From an uncultured Kiloniellales bacterium (lineage in GTDB: Bacteria > Pseudomonadota > Alphaproteobacteria > Kiloniellales > JAKSDN01): DNA of 8,619 nucleotides. Below, in pieces: positions 1-6,499 of the stretch. Every line of letters begins with the position of its first letter. Positions within the stretch are counted from its first letter, which is position 1. Position numbers and translations under genes: made by a program. The notes beneath the pieces are model-generated. The model saw only the letters and a list, made by a program, of their open reading frames with translations. It was not told where the DNA came from and did no database searches. The stretch covers positions 1 through 8,619 of the forward strand of contig CALJXB010000306.1 of NCBI GenBank assembly GCA_937974415.1, in the 5' to 3' direction.

Positions 1-1
1 C

Positions 2-109
2 GCCGAGGAGGCGCGGTTCAATCCGAGCCGCTGGAACGCACGCAGGGAGATACGCGATCTTCTCGACGTCGCCGTAACCCGGCGCGCGACCCGGCACTAC
101 CTGCATTGA
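2..109 (+). CDS. C-terminal end of an unrecognised protein (partial, 5' end outside window)
   Basis: An open frame enters from the left edge and ends at TGA 107-109. It gives 35 residues ending in RRATRHYLH, preceded by a charged stretch with the string RFNPSRWNARREIRDLLD. Third codon positions are mostly G/C, as in the real genes here, and the other two forward frames read as low-complexity Arg/Pro-rich peptides, so this frame is the most gene-like. I do not recognise the family. It would be convergent with dusA, with only 23 bases between the two stops and no clear hairpin-plus-T-run terminator there. It is short and could be a chance frame. Confidence 0.35.
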   Translation, partial: AEEARFNPSRWNARREIRDLLDVAVTRRATRHYLH

Positions 110-132
110 CGGCGTGGGGACGGCCGTAGCCG

Positions 133-1179
133 TTAGGCGCCGATCGCCAGGGCCGCACCCCGTTGCGCCTTTCTGTCGGCCGCGCTTGCCTGGGCTTCGA
201 GCACTCTATCGAGCGCGGCCTCGATCACCTCGGGTCCGGCGCCGGGGCGATGAGCGGTTTCGCTGAGCGTCCGCCGCCACAGGCGCGCGCCCGGCTCGCC
301 ATTGAACAGGCCCAGGATGTGGCGGGTAATCGCCTTGACCGGCACGCCGATCGCACACTGCGCCTCCACGTATGGCAGGAGCGCGCGCGCGACGCCCTCC
401 CGGGTCGGCACAGGATCGGCAGAGCCGAAAAAGCGGCGGTCCGCCTCGGCCAGCACATAAGGGGTCTGGTAGGCGCTGCGGCCGATCATAGCGCCGTCGA
501 CCCGGGCGAGGTGGCGCTCGGCCTCGTCCAACGATCCGATCCCGCCGTTGACGACGATCTCCAGCTCGGGAAAATCCTCTTTCAGCCGATAGACCCGCGG
601 ATAGTCGAGGGGCGGGATCTCCCGGTTCTGCTTCGGGCTGAGTCCGGTCAGCCAAGCCTTGCGGGCGTGCACCGTGATGCTGCGGCAGCCGGCCCCCGCG
701 ACGGTCGCGACAAAGGCTTTGAGGTGCTCATAGGAATCCCGATCGTCGATGCCGGTGCGGGTTTTGACGGTAACCGGCAGATCGATCGCCGACATCATGG
801 CCGCGACGCAGGCCGCCACCGTTTTCGGCTCCGCCATGAGGCAGGCACCGAAGCGGGCGTTCTGCACCCGGTCGCTCGGGCAGCCGACATTGAGGTTCAC
901 CTCATCGAAGCCGGCGTCTTCGGCGATCCGGGCACAGGCCGCCAGGTCGCCCGGCAACGCCCCGCCCAGCTGCAGTGCCAGGGGGTGTTCCGCCGGGTCG
1001 TGACCCAGCAGGCGCTCGCGGTCGCCGTGCAGGATTGCCGCCGTGGTGATCATCTCGGTGTAGAGCAGCGCGCGGCGCGTGACGAGGCGCAAGAAGTAGC
1101 GGTCGTGCCGGTCCGTCCAGTCCATCATGGGCGCGATGGAAAGGGGGCGGTCGACCGTTCCTGTGGCTACGGAACTCAT
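133..1179 (-). CDS. dusA: tRNA-dihydrouridine(20/20a) synthase DusA
   Basis: FMN-dependent enzyme that reduces uridines in the D-loop of tRNA (U20/U20a for the DusA subgroup) using NADPH; cytosolic. The 348-residue product has the full TIM-barrel signature in order: SIAPMMDWTDRHDRYF near residues 14-29, LYTEM (39-43), the catalytic-loop string NLNVGCPSDRVQNARFGACL with the expected proton-donor Cys at 100, VTVKTRTG with Lys139, ITVHARKAWLTGLSP with His171, VVNGGI (209-214) and DGAMIGRSAYQTPY, which binds the FMN phosphate. The SDRVQN and KAWLTGLSPKQN strings favour DusA over DusB/DusC. I chose the ATG at 1179-1177 because homology starts just after it; the frame stays open upstream to 1275, but that extension is Arg-rich and unlike the family. 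A purine-rich GGGAGGGAG lies 13 bases upstream, rather far for a Shine-Dalgarno. Divergent from the HD gene. TAA stop at 135-133. Confidence 0.95.
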   Translation of the reverse strand: MSSVATGTVDRPLSIAPMMDWTDRHDRYFLRLVTRRALLYTEMITTAAILHGDRERLLGHDPAEHPLALQLGGALPGDLAACARIAEDAGFDEVNLNVGCPSDRVQNARFGACLMAEPKTVAACVAAMMSAIDLPVTVKTRTGIDDRDSYEHLKAFVATVAGAGCRSITVHARKAWLTGLSPKQNREIPPLDYPRVYRLKEDFPELEIVVNGGIGSLDEAERHLARVDGAMIGRSAYQTPYVLAEADRRFFGSADPVPTREGVARALLPYVEAQCAIGVPVKAITRHILGLFNGEPGARLWRRTLSETAHRPGAGPEVIEAALDRVLEAQASAADRKAQRGAALAIGA

Positions 1180-1310
1180 GCGGCTAGATATACTCCCTCC
1201 CGCTCGCCTTGCCGAGGGCACAGGCCTCCGCAGCGGCCGATTGCATTGACGGGAACCGGCGGCCTGCCCCACCATCCGGACAAACTCGAAAGCTGCTTTC
1301 GGTGGATCCC

Positions 1311-1922
1311 ATGGCCGCGAGGTCGTCCAAAGCCAACTCGGTTCAGGCCAGGGCCTGGCAGCGCATGTTGTCGGGCCGGCGGCTCGACCTGCTAGACCCC
1401 TCGCCCCTCGACGTGGAGATCGAGGACATCGCCCACGGCCTCGCGCGGGTCGCCCGCTGGAATGGCCAGACCACCGGCAGCTGGGCCTACAGCGTCGCCC
1501 AGCACTCCCTACTGGTAGACAATTTGGTCGGCCGCTTCCGGCCCAAGGCGCCCCGGCCGTGGCGCCTCGCCGCCCTGCTCCACGACGCGCCGGAGTACGT
1601 GATCGGCGACCTCATCACCCCCTTCAAGGCCGCCGTCGGCCTCGACTACAAGGCCCTCGAGAACCGCCTGCAGGCGGCGATCCACCTGCGCTTCGGCCTG
1701 CCCGCCCGGCCGCCCAAGTCGGCCGCCGCCCTGATCAAACGGGCCGACCGGGCCGCCGCCTATCTGGAGGCGACCCAGCTCGCCGGTTTCTCCTCGGTCG
1801 AAGGTCATCGGTTCTTCGGACGCCCGCGCGGGCTCGACGATCTTCGCCTCGAGGCCTGGCCGCCCACCGAGGCAAAGGACCGATTTCTCTCGCGTTTCAC
1901 GGAATTGGCGACGAGCTTGTGA
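1311..1922 (+). CDS. HD-domain phosphohydrolase, YfbR-like (putative 5'-deoxynucleotidase)
   Basis: 203-residue HD-superfamily metal-dependent phosphohydrolase. Metal-binding residues are visible in the expected order: His65 in VAQHSLLV, the HD pair His91-Asp92 in AALLHDAPEYVIGDLITPFK, with Glu95 and Asp100 following, and Asp146 in KRADRAAAYLEA. An Arg-Trp pair (49-50, VARWNG) precedes the first His, as in E. coli YfbR, where this region contacts the nucleotide. YfbR dephosphorylates deoxynucleoside 5'-monophosphates; the same activity here is inference from the family. I chose ATG 1311 because family similarity starts soon after it. An in-frame GTG at 1302 and a longer open frame back to 1209 are alternatives. 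A TTGACG at 1246-1251 could be a -35 box, but no convincing -10 follows. The gene ends 84 bases before hpnB in the same direction, so read-through into the hopanoid genes is possible. Confidence 0.87.
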   Translation: MAARSSKANSVQARAWQRMLSGRRLDLLDPSPLDVEIEDIAHGLARVARWNGQTTGSWAYSVAQHSLLVDNLVGRFRPKAPRPWRLAALLHDAPEYVIGDLITPFKAAVGLDYKALENRLQAAIHLRFGLPARPPKSAAALIKRADRAAAYLEATQLAGFSSVEGHRFFGRPRGLDDLRLEAWPPTEAKDRFLSRFTELATSL

Positions 1923-1932
1923 TTGCTTGTGA
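1915..1932 (+). repeat. Tandem 8-bp direct repeat GCTTGTGA upstream of hpnB
   Basis: GCTTGTGA occurs at 1915-1922 (covering the stop of the HD gene) and again at 1925-1932, a period of 10 bases, about one helical turn. A related CTTGTG recurs at 1964-1969, just after the proposed -10. The pair lies immediately upstream of the proposed -35 of the hpnB promoter, where an activator site would be expected. Function is inference; a chance repeat is possible. Confidence 0.35.
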
Positions 1933-1933
1933 A

Positions 1934-1963
1934 GTGACGTTGGACGTAAGCATGACATCTAAT
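1934..1963 (+). promoter_or_regulatory. Candidate sigma-70-type promoter for the hpn operon
   Basis: A GTGACG at 1934-1939 (4 of 6 matches to TTGACA) is followed by an 18-base spacer and TCTAAT at 1958-1963 (5 of 6 matches to TATAAT). Transcription would begin near 1970, leaving a leader of roughly 37 bases before the hpnB ATG at 2007. The surrounding 1915-2006 stretch is noticeably more AT-rich than the genes on either side. This is pattern matching by eye with no experimental support. Confidence 0.42.
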
Positions 1964-2006
1964 CTTGTGGGTTTGCCATCCACGGATCGACAAGTCGGTA
2001 AGCGCC

Positions 2007-3212
2007 ATGGTTCCGCTCGTCACCACAGCCGCCCTCCTGTCCTTGGCCGTATGGGTCTATCTTCTCCTGCTGCGCGGCGGATTTTGGCGCGCCGATCAGC
2101 GCCTCGATGAGGCGACGGACGGTCCCCGTGAGTGGCCGGCCGTGATCGCCCTGGTTCCGGCCCGCGACGAGGCGGACGTCATCGCCGCGGCCTTGGACTC
2201 GCTGCTGTCGCAAGACTATCCGACGCCCTTCAAAATCGTAGTCGTCGACGACAACAGCCGCGACGGCACCGCTGCGGCGGCCCGCGCCGCTGCAAGACGA
2301 GCGGGCGCGGAAGACCGCTTGATCGTGGTAACGGCCCGGGCGCCCGAGCCGGGCTGGACCGGCAAGACCTGGGCCCTCAACGAAGGCTTGAGGGAGCTGC
2401 GCCGCCAGTCCCTCGAGGCCAGGTATGTTTGGCTCTCCGATGCCGATATCGCGCACGGGCCCAAGACTTTGCGGCGCCTGGTCGCCAAGGCGGAGCGTGA
2501 GCGGCTCGATCTGGTTTCCTTGATGGCCGAGCTGTCCTGCGAAGGCAGCTGGGCACGCCTCCTGATCCCGCCTTTCGTGTTCTTTTTCCAGAAGCTCTAC
2601 CCCTTCTCTTGGGTTTCCGACAGAAGCCGCACCACCGCCGCCGCCGCAGGCGGCTGCGTCCTGCTGCGAGCCGAGACGCTCCTGGCCGCCGGCGGCTTTG
2701 CCGTCATCAAGGGCGCCTTGATCGACGACTGCGCCCTGGCGGCCCACATCAAGCCCGTCGCACGGGCCCGCGGCCGAGGAATCTGGCTTGGCCTCGCCGA
2801 CGACAGCCACTCCCTGCGCCCCTATCGCGATCTCAAAAGCATCTGGGACATGGTCGCCCGCAGCGCCTATACCCAGCTGCGCACCTCGCCTCTGCTCGTG
2901 GCCGGCAGCCTGCTGGGGATGACTTTGACCTATCTGGTTCCGCCCTTGGCCCTGCTCGCCTGGCCGTGGCACGGGTCGGCTCTGGCGGCCGCGGCCGGCG
3001 GCCTGGCCTGGGCCTCGATGGCGACGGCCTTTCTGCCCACGCTGCGGCTCTATCGCCAGCCGCCTTGGCTGGCCGGACTGCTGCCCGTGGGCGCTCTGCT
3101 CTATTCCCTCATGACCGCCGACTCGGCCCGGCAGCATTGGCGCGGCCGCGGCGGCGCCTGGAAAGGGCGGATGGCCGCGCGGGCCCTGGAAGACACCGGC
3201 CTCGGCCGCTAG
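2007..3212 (+). CDS. hpnB: Hopanoid-associated glycosyltransferase HpnB (GT family 2, membrane-anchored)
   Basis: 401-residue family 2 glycosyltransferase. An N-terminal hydrophobic segment (about 4-23, TAALLSLAVWVYLLLL) is followed by the nucleotide-sugar fold: VIALVPARDEADVI (46-59), KIVVVDDNSRDGTA (76-89) with the UDP-binding acidic pair Asp81-Asp82, the metal-binding Asp-Ala-Asp at 135-137 (LSDADIAH), and an acidic ALIDD (217-221) at the place of the catalytic base. Three further hydrophobic segments (about 286-308, 313-335 and 344-360) imply anchoring in the inner membrane with the catalytic domain in the cytoplasm. HpnB-type proteins are encoded beside hopanoid genes, but their acceptor is not established; a role in hopanoid side-chain modification is inference. 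I chose ATG 2007 because it places the hydrophobic segment at the N terminus; a frame from TTG 1965 adds 14 unconvincing residues. The upstream Shine-Dalgarno (GGTAAG) is weak. First gene of the hpn cluster; 84 bases separate it from hpnC. Confidence 0.93.
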   Translation: MVPLVTTAALLSLAVWVYLLLLRGGFWRADQRLDEATDGPREWPAVIALVPARDEADVIAAALDSLLSQDYPTPFKIVVVDDNSRDGTAAAARAAARRAGAEDRLIVVTARAPEPGWTGKTWALNEGLRELRRQSLEARYVWLSDADIAHGPKTLRRLVAKAERERLDLVSLMAELSCEGSWARLLIPPFVFFFQKLYPFSWVSDRSRTTAAAAGGCVLLRAETLLAAGGFAVIKGALIDDCALAAHIKPVARARGRGIWLGLADDSHSLRPYRDLKSIWDMVARSAYTQLRTSPLLVAGSLLGMTLTYLVPPLALLAWPWHGSALAAAAGGLAWASMATAFLPTLRLYRQPPWLAGLLPVGALLYSLMTADSARQHWRGRGGAWKGRMAARALEDTGLGR

Positions 3213-3296
3213 ACTCCCAGATTATTTACAGTGGGGGGGACCTCACTCGGGACAAGAGGCATGACAGGCACCGCAACGGGCGAGAAGATTGCCGCC

Positions 3297-4214
3297 ATGG
3301 CGCCGAAGGTGGATGAGTCCGACTTTGGCCAGGCGGCCGAAACGCCGTCGGGCAAAGGCGCCGGCGACGAAAACTTTCCCGTCGGATCCTGGCTTCTGCC
3401 GGCGCGCCTCAGGCCCCACGTGGCCAAGTTCTACGCCTTCGCCCGGGCCATCGACGACATCGCCGACAACCCAGATTTGCAGCCCGAAGACAAAATCCGC
3501 CGCCTCGACCGCTTCGAGCAGGCCATCGCCGGCCAAGAGACAGACGATCCGGCGCTCGCGACCGCCCACCGCCTGCGCGCCAGCTTGAGGGAGACCGGCG
3601 TGACGGCGCAGCACTGCGTCGATCTCGTGGCGGCTTTCAAGCAGGACGCGGTCAAGCTGCGCTACGACGACTGGGACGACCTTCTCGGCTATTGCGCGCT
3701 CTCGGCCAATCCCGTCGGGCGCTATTTGCTCGATCTGCATGGCGAGGATCCGGCCGGCTATGCGGCAAGCGACGCCCTCTGCAGCGCGCTCCAGGTGATC
3801 AACCACCTGCAGGACTGCAGCGACGACTATCGCACTCTCGATCGCGTCTATCTGCCCCAGGACTGGATGGCCGCCGCCGGGGTCGCAGTCGCGGCTTTGG
3901 CCGAGCCGGCGTCTTCCGCCGCCTTGCGGCAGGTGCTCGACCGCTGCCTCGACGCCACGGCGGCCCTGCTGGGGCAAGCCGGCCAGTTGCCGGGCCAACT
4001 GCGGTCGCGCCATCTCGCCATGGAGTCTGCGGTCATCGTGGCCCTGGCACATCGACTGGTGCGCGAGCTTCGCGCCCGCGATCCCCTGGCGCAACGGGTG
4101 GTCCTCAACAAGGCGCAGACTCTTTGCGTTGCCGGGCCCTCGGCGCTCGGCGCGCTCGCCCGCAGGATCTTGGGGCGGCCGGCCCCCCGGGCGAGTTCCG
4201 CGGACCGGCCATGA
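3297..4214 (+). CDS. hpnC: Squalene synthase-like HpnC (hydroxysqualene synthase)
   Basis: Squalene/phytoene-synthase fold, 305 residues from this start. In the established three-enzyme bacterial route, HpnC converts presqualene diphosphate to hydroxysqualene with loss of diphosphate. The entry signature ENFPVGSWLLPARLRPHVAK (25-44) and FYAFARAIDDIAD, with the first Asp-rich Mg-diphosphate motif at Asp53-Asp54 and Asp57, are typical of HpnC. The second Asp-rich region is INHLQDCSDDYRTLDRVYLP (168-187), with Asp173, Asp176 and Asp177. The string LQDCSDDY rather than LRD distinguishes it from HpnD. I prefer ATG 3297, preceded by GAGAAG nine bases upstream. ATG 3261 (12 more residues) and GTG 3231 are in-frame alternatives, and residues before about 20 look unconserved. 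Its TGA overlaps the hpnD ATG in an ATGA (4211-4214), so the two are probably translationally coupled. Confidence 0.95.
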   Translation: MAPKVDESDFGQAAETPSGKGAGDENFPVGSWLLPARLRPHVAKFYAFARAIDDIADNPDLQPEDKIRRLDRFEQAIAGQETDDPALATAHRLRASLRETGVTAQHCVDLVAAFKQDAVKLRYDDWDDLLGYCALSANPVGRYLLDLHGEDPAGYAASDALCSALQVINHLQDCSDDYRTLDRVYLPQDWMAAAGVAVAALAEPASSAALRQVLDRCLDATAALLGQAGQLPGQLRSRHLAMESAVIVALAHRLVRELRARDPLAQRVVLNKAQTLCVAGPSALGALARRILGRPAPRASSADRP

Positions 4215-5080
4215 CTGCGACCGGCGCCCTTTCCGCCAGCGATGCAGCCGACGCGCGCGCCCACGCGCGGACGGTCGCTTTCCGCTCGGGCTCGTCGTTC
4301 CTGCTCGGCATGCGCATCCTGCCACGCCAACGGCGCGACGCCATGTACGCCATCTACGCCTTCTGCCGCGAAGTCGACGACATCGCCGACGGTGCCGGCA
4401 CCATCGAGCAAAAATTGGCTGCACTCCTCGCCTGGCGCGAGGAAATCGAACGGCTATACCGCGACCGCCCGACACGGCCGACCAGCCGCGCCCTTCTCGA
4501 TGCCGTGCACGCCTTCGACCTGCCAAAGGATGAATTCCTGGCCGTCATTGATGGCATGGAGATGGACGCCAGGGAGGCCATGGTTGCGCCGGACCGGGCG
4601 GCCTTCGCCCTCTACTGCCGCCGGGTGGCCGGGGCCGTCGGCTGCCTTTCGATCCGCGCCTTCGGCAGCCATGGGCCCGCAGCCGAGGAACTCGCCGTGG
4701 TGCTGGGCGACGCCCTGCAGATTACCAACGTGCTGCGCGACCTGGACGAAGACGCCGCCCAAGGGCGGCTCTACCTGCCGGCCGAGCTGCTCGAGGATGC
4801 CGGTATTCCCCCCGGCCCGCCGGAGTCGGTGCTCGATCACCCCGGCTTGGGCGAAGTCTGCGCGGCCTTGGCCCAGGAGGCACGCGAGCGCTTTGCGCGC
4901 AGCGCGCAGCTGATCGCCGCTTGCGAACGGAGCAGCGTGCGCCCGGCCATACTCATGATGCAGATCTACCGGCTGCTCCTGGATAGGCTCGAAGGTCGCG
5001 GCTGGGCCGCGCCGCGCCGCCCGGTTCGGGTCTCGCGGATCCAAAAGGCCTGGATCGCCGCCCGTCACGGCCTGTTCTGA
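4211..5080 (+). CDS. hpnD: Presqualene diphosphate synthase HpnD
   Basis: 289-residue squalene/phytoene-synthase-family enzyme. By family, it condenses two farnesyl diphosphates to presqualene diphosphate, the first committed step to squalene in the HpnCDE route. Visible signatures are FRSGSSFLLGMRILPRQRRD (24-43, substrate entry), YAFCREVDDIAD with Asp56-Asp57 and Asp60 (first Mg-binding motif), and ALQITNVLRDLDEDAAQGRL with Asp177 and Asp181 (second motif), followed by YLP (188-190). The length matches the family. The start ATG is inside the hpnC stop (4-base overlap). The frame is open far upstream, to 3692, but that stretch lies within hpnC and reads as Arg-rich shadow, so 4211 is preferred. 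hpnE begins 3 bases after the stop. HpnC and HpnD are paralogues that diverged to run the two half-reactions separately. Confidence 0.96.
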   Translation: MTATGALSASDAADARAHARTVAFRSGSSFLLGMRILPRQRRDAMYAIYAFCREVDDIADGAGTIEQKLAALLAWREEIERLYRDRPTRPTSRALLDAVHAFDLPKDEFLAVIDGMEMDAREAMVAPDRAAFALYCRRVAGAVGCLSIRAFGSHGPAAEELAVVLGDALQITNVLRDLDEDAAQGRLYLPAELLEDAGIPPGPPESVLDHPGLGEVCAALAQEARERFARSAQLIAACERSSVRPAILMMQIYRLLLDRLEGRGWAAPRRPVRVSRIQKAWIAARHGLF

Positions 5081-5083
5081 GCG

Positions 5084-6364
5084 ATGGCCGAAGCCCGAAC
5101 GGTTGGGACCGTCCATGTGGTCGGTGCCGGCATCGCGGGCCTGGCCTGTGCCGTGCGGCTGGCCCGCCAAGGCCGGTCCGTGCGTCTCTACGAGGCCGCC
5201 GGGCAAGCCGGCGGGCGCTGTCGCTCCTATGACGACAGCCGCCTCGAGCGCCGGATCGACAACGGCAATCACCTCCTTTTGTCGGCCAACACGGAAGCAC
5301 TGTCCTACGTGGAGGAAATCGGTGCCGGGCGGAGCCTGATCGGGCCGCCGCGCGCGGCCTTTCCCTTCGTCGACCTCAAGTCGGGCGAGCGCTGGACTTT
5401 GCGGCCCGGCCGCGGCGCGGTCCCCTGGTGGCTGCTGAACCCGGCGCGCCGGGTGCCCGGAACCGGCCTTGGCAGCTATATTGCCGGCCTTCGCCTCGCC
5501 CGGGCGGGGCCGACAGACACGGTCGCGGACTGCCTCGATTGCCACGATCCGCTATGGTCGCGGTTCTGGGAGCCGCTCACTGTGGCCGCCCTGAACACGG
5601 CGCCGGAAGAAGCCTCGGCGCGCCTGCTCTGGCTGGTGGTGCGGGAGAGCTTCTTGCGCGGGGAAGCCGCCTGCCGGCCCCTGATCGCCCGCGACGGCCT
5701 GGCCGCCAGCTTCGTCGACCCGGCCTGCGCCGCATTGCGCCGGGCCGGGGCGGAAATCTCGTTCAACGCCCGCCTGCGGGCTCTCCACACGGATGGAGAC
5801 CGGGTCCAGGCGTTGGATTTCGGCGCCGCGCCCGTCGCGCTCGGCCCTGCGGACTGGAGCGTGCTGGCGCTCCCGCCGACGGTCGCCGCCGAACTCCTGC
5901 CCGAGTTGCCGGTGCCCGATGAAAGCCGGCCCATCGTCAACGTGCATATCCGGCTCGATACACCGCCCCGTCTGCCCCCGGATCTGCCCTTCTTGGGACT
6001 CGTCGGCGGCTTGGCCGACTGGCTGTTCCTGCGCGGCGACGTGGTCAGCCTGACCGTCAGCGCCGCCGCGGCCCTTGCCGAGGAGAGGAGCGAGGCGATC
6101 GCCGAGCGCCTGTGGCGCGACACGGCACAGGCCCTGGCCCTGCCGTCGGAGCCGGCGCCGCTCATGCGGGTGATCAAGGAACGCCGCGCCACCTTCGCCC
6201 AGACGCCGACCTCGCTGTCGCGCCGGCCGCCGGCGACGACCCGATGGCGCAACCTCCTGTTGGCCGGCGATTGGACCGACACCGGCTATCCCGCGACCAT
6301 CGAGAGCGCCGTGCGCTCCGGGCGGGCGGCTGCACGGCGGATCGCCATGGATTCGCCAAAGTAA
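5084..6364 (+). CDS. hpnE: Hydroxysqualene dehydroxylase HpnE (FAD-dependent)
   Basis: 426-residue flavoprotein of the amine oxidase/phytoene desaturase superfamily. HpnE uses reduced FAD to replace the hydroxyl of hydroxysqualene with hydrogen, giving squalene; older annotations call it squalene-associated FAD desaturase. The N-terminal Rossmann motif VHVVGAGIAGLACAVRLARQ (10-29) has Gly14, Gly16 and Gly19, with the ribose-binding Glu37 (RLYEA) and GGRCRSY (43-49) after it. A hydrophobic, Trp-rich middle region probably shapes the lipid pocket. The C-terminal FAD-closing motif LLLAGDWTDTGYPATIESAV (391-410) is diagnostic of this family. No signal peptide or clear membrane span; peripheral membrane association is inference. 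The start follows the hpnD stop by 3 bases with no strong Shine-Dalgarno, suggesting re-initiation by the same ribosomes. The TAA stop at 6362-6364 is followed by a 135-base gap before the cyclase gene. Confidence 0.96.
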   Translation: MAEARTVGTVHVVGAGIAGLACAVRLARQGRSVRLYEAAGQAGGRCRSYDDSRLERRIDNGNHLLLSANTEALSYVEEIGAGRSLIGPPRAAFPFVDLKSGERWTLRPGRGAVPWWLLNPARRVPGTGLGSYIAGLRLARAGPTDTVADCLDCHDPLWSRFWEPLTVAALNTAPEEASARLLWLVVRESFLRGEAACRPLIARDGLAASFVDPACAALRRAGAEISFNARLRALHTDGDRVQALDFGAAPVALGPADWSVLALPPTVAAELLPELPVPDESRPIVNVHIRLDTPPRLPPDLPFLGLVGGLADWLFLRGDVVSLTVSAAAALAEERSEAIAERLWRDTAQALALPSEPAPLMRVIKERRATFAQTPTSLSRRPPATTRWRNLLLAGDWTDTGYPATIESAVRSGRAAARRIAMDSPK

Positions 6365-6499
6365 TCTGCGATCACCTCACACAGCGACAAAATCCGGTGA
6401 TGAAATGCCGCGCGGGGATTGGCAATCCGGCAGGCAACGGCTATCTATCAACGAACGTTTCGGACAGGGTTTCATGGCATTTGTTAGGGAGTTGAGGGC
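6365..6499 (+). promoter_or_regulatory. hpnE-shc intergenic region with two dyads and a possible shc promoter
   Basis: This 135-base gap is the longest between genes in the hpn cluster. It contains an inverted repeat ATCACC (6371-6376) / GGTGAT (6396-6401) around a 19-base loop, with no T-run, so it is not a standard terminator. It also holds a perfect 13-base palindrome GGATTG-G-CAATCC (6416-6428). TTGGCA at 6419-6424 (5 of 6 to the -35 consensus) lies inside that palindrome. The weaker TATCTA at 6442-6447 follows after 17 bases. AATCCGG recurs at 6391-6397 and 6424-6430. Near the end, ATG 6474 opens a nine-codon frame (MAFVRELRA) whose TGA (6501-6503) overlaps the shc GTG. A palindrome over a -35 is a typical operator layout, but its use here is inference. 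Confidence 0.4.

Noticed and set aside
110..132. Possible bidirectional terminator between the first frame and dusA, including the 8-base palindrome ACGGCCGT at 120-127
   Set aside because: No stable longer stem and no T-run on either strand; short GC palindromes are common in this composition.
1189..1194. TATACT as a -10 box for the HD gene
   Set aside because: A good -10 match, but no acceptable -35 at 16-18 bases upstream, and it sits just beyond the dusA start.
102..1252. Identical 11-base string TGCATTGACGG at 102-112 and 1242-1252, flanking dusA
   Set aside because: A repeat of this length is expected several times by chance in a window this size; no element ends, target duplications or transposase accompany it.
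163..1395. 410-codon plus-strand frame over dusA
   Set aside because: No domain recognisable; the minus strand carries complete DusA motifs, and the frame also runs into the HD gene in a different phase.
1959..3137. Long minus-strand open frame (392 codons) antisense to hpnB
   Set aside because: Composition is Gly/Arg/Gln-rich without family motifs, while the plus strand encodes a clear family 2 glycosyltransferase.
3692..4210. Upstream extension of the hpnD frame, suggesting an N-terminal fusion
   Set aside because: The extension lies wholly inside hpnC and reads as Arg/Pro/Gly-rich shadow; the ATGA overlap at 4211 gives a normal-length HpnD.
3243..4526. Long minus-strand open frame (427 codons) across hpnC and hpnD
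   Set aside because: Arg-rich, no recognisable domain, and lies antisense to two genes with intact catalytic motifs; a GC-driven shadow.
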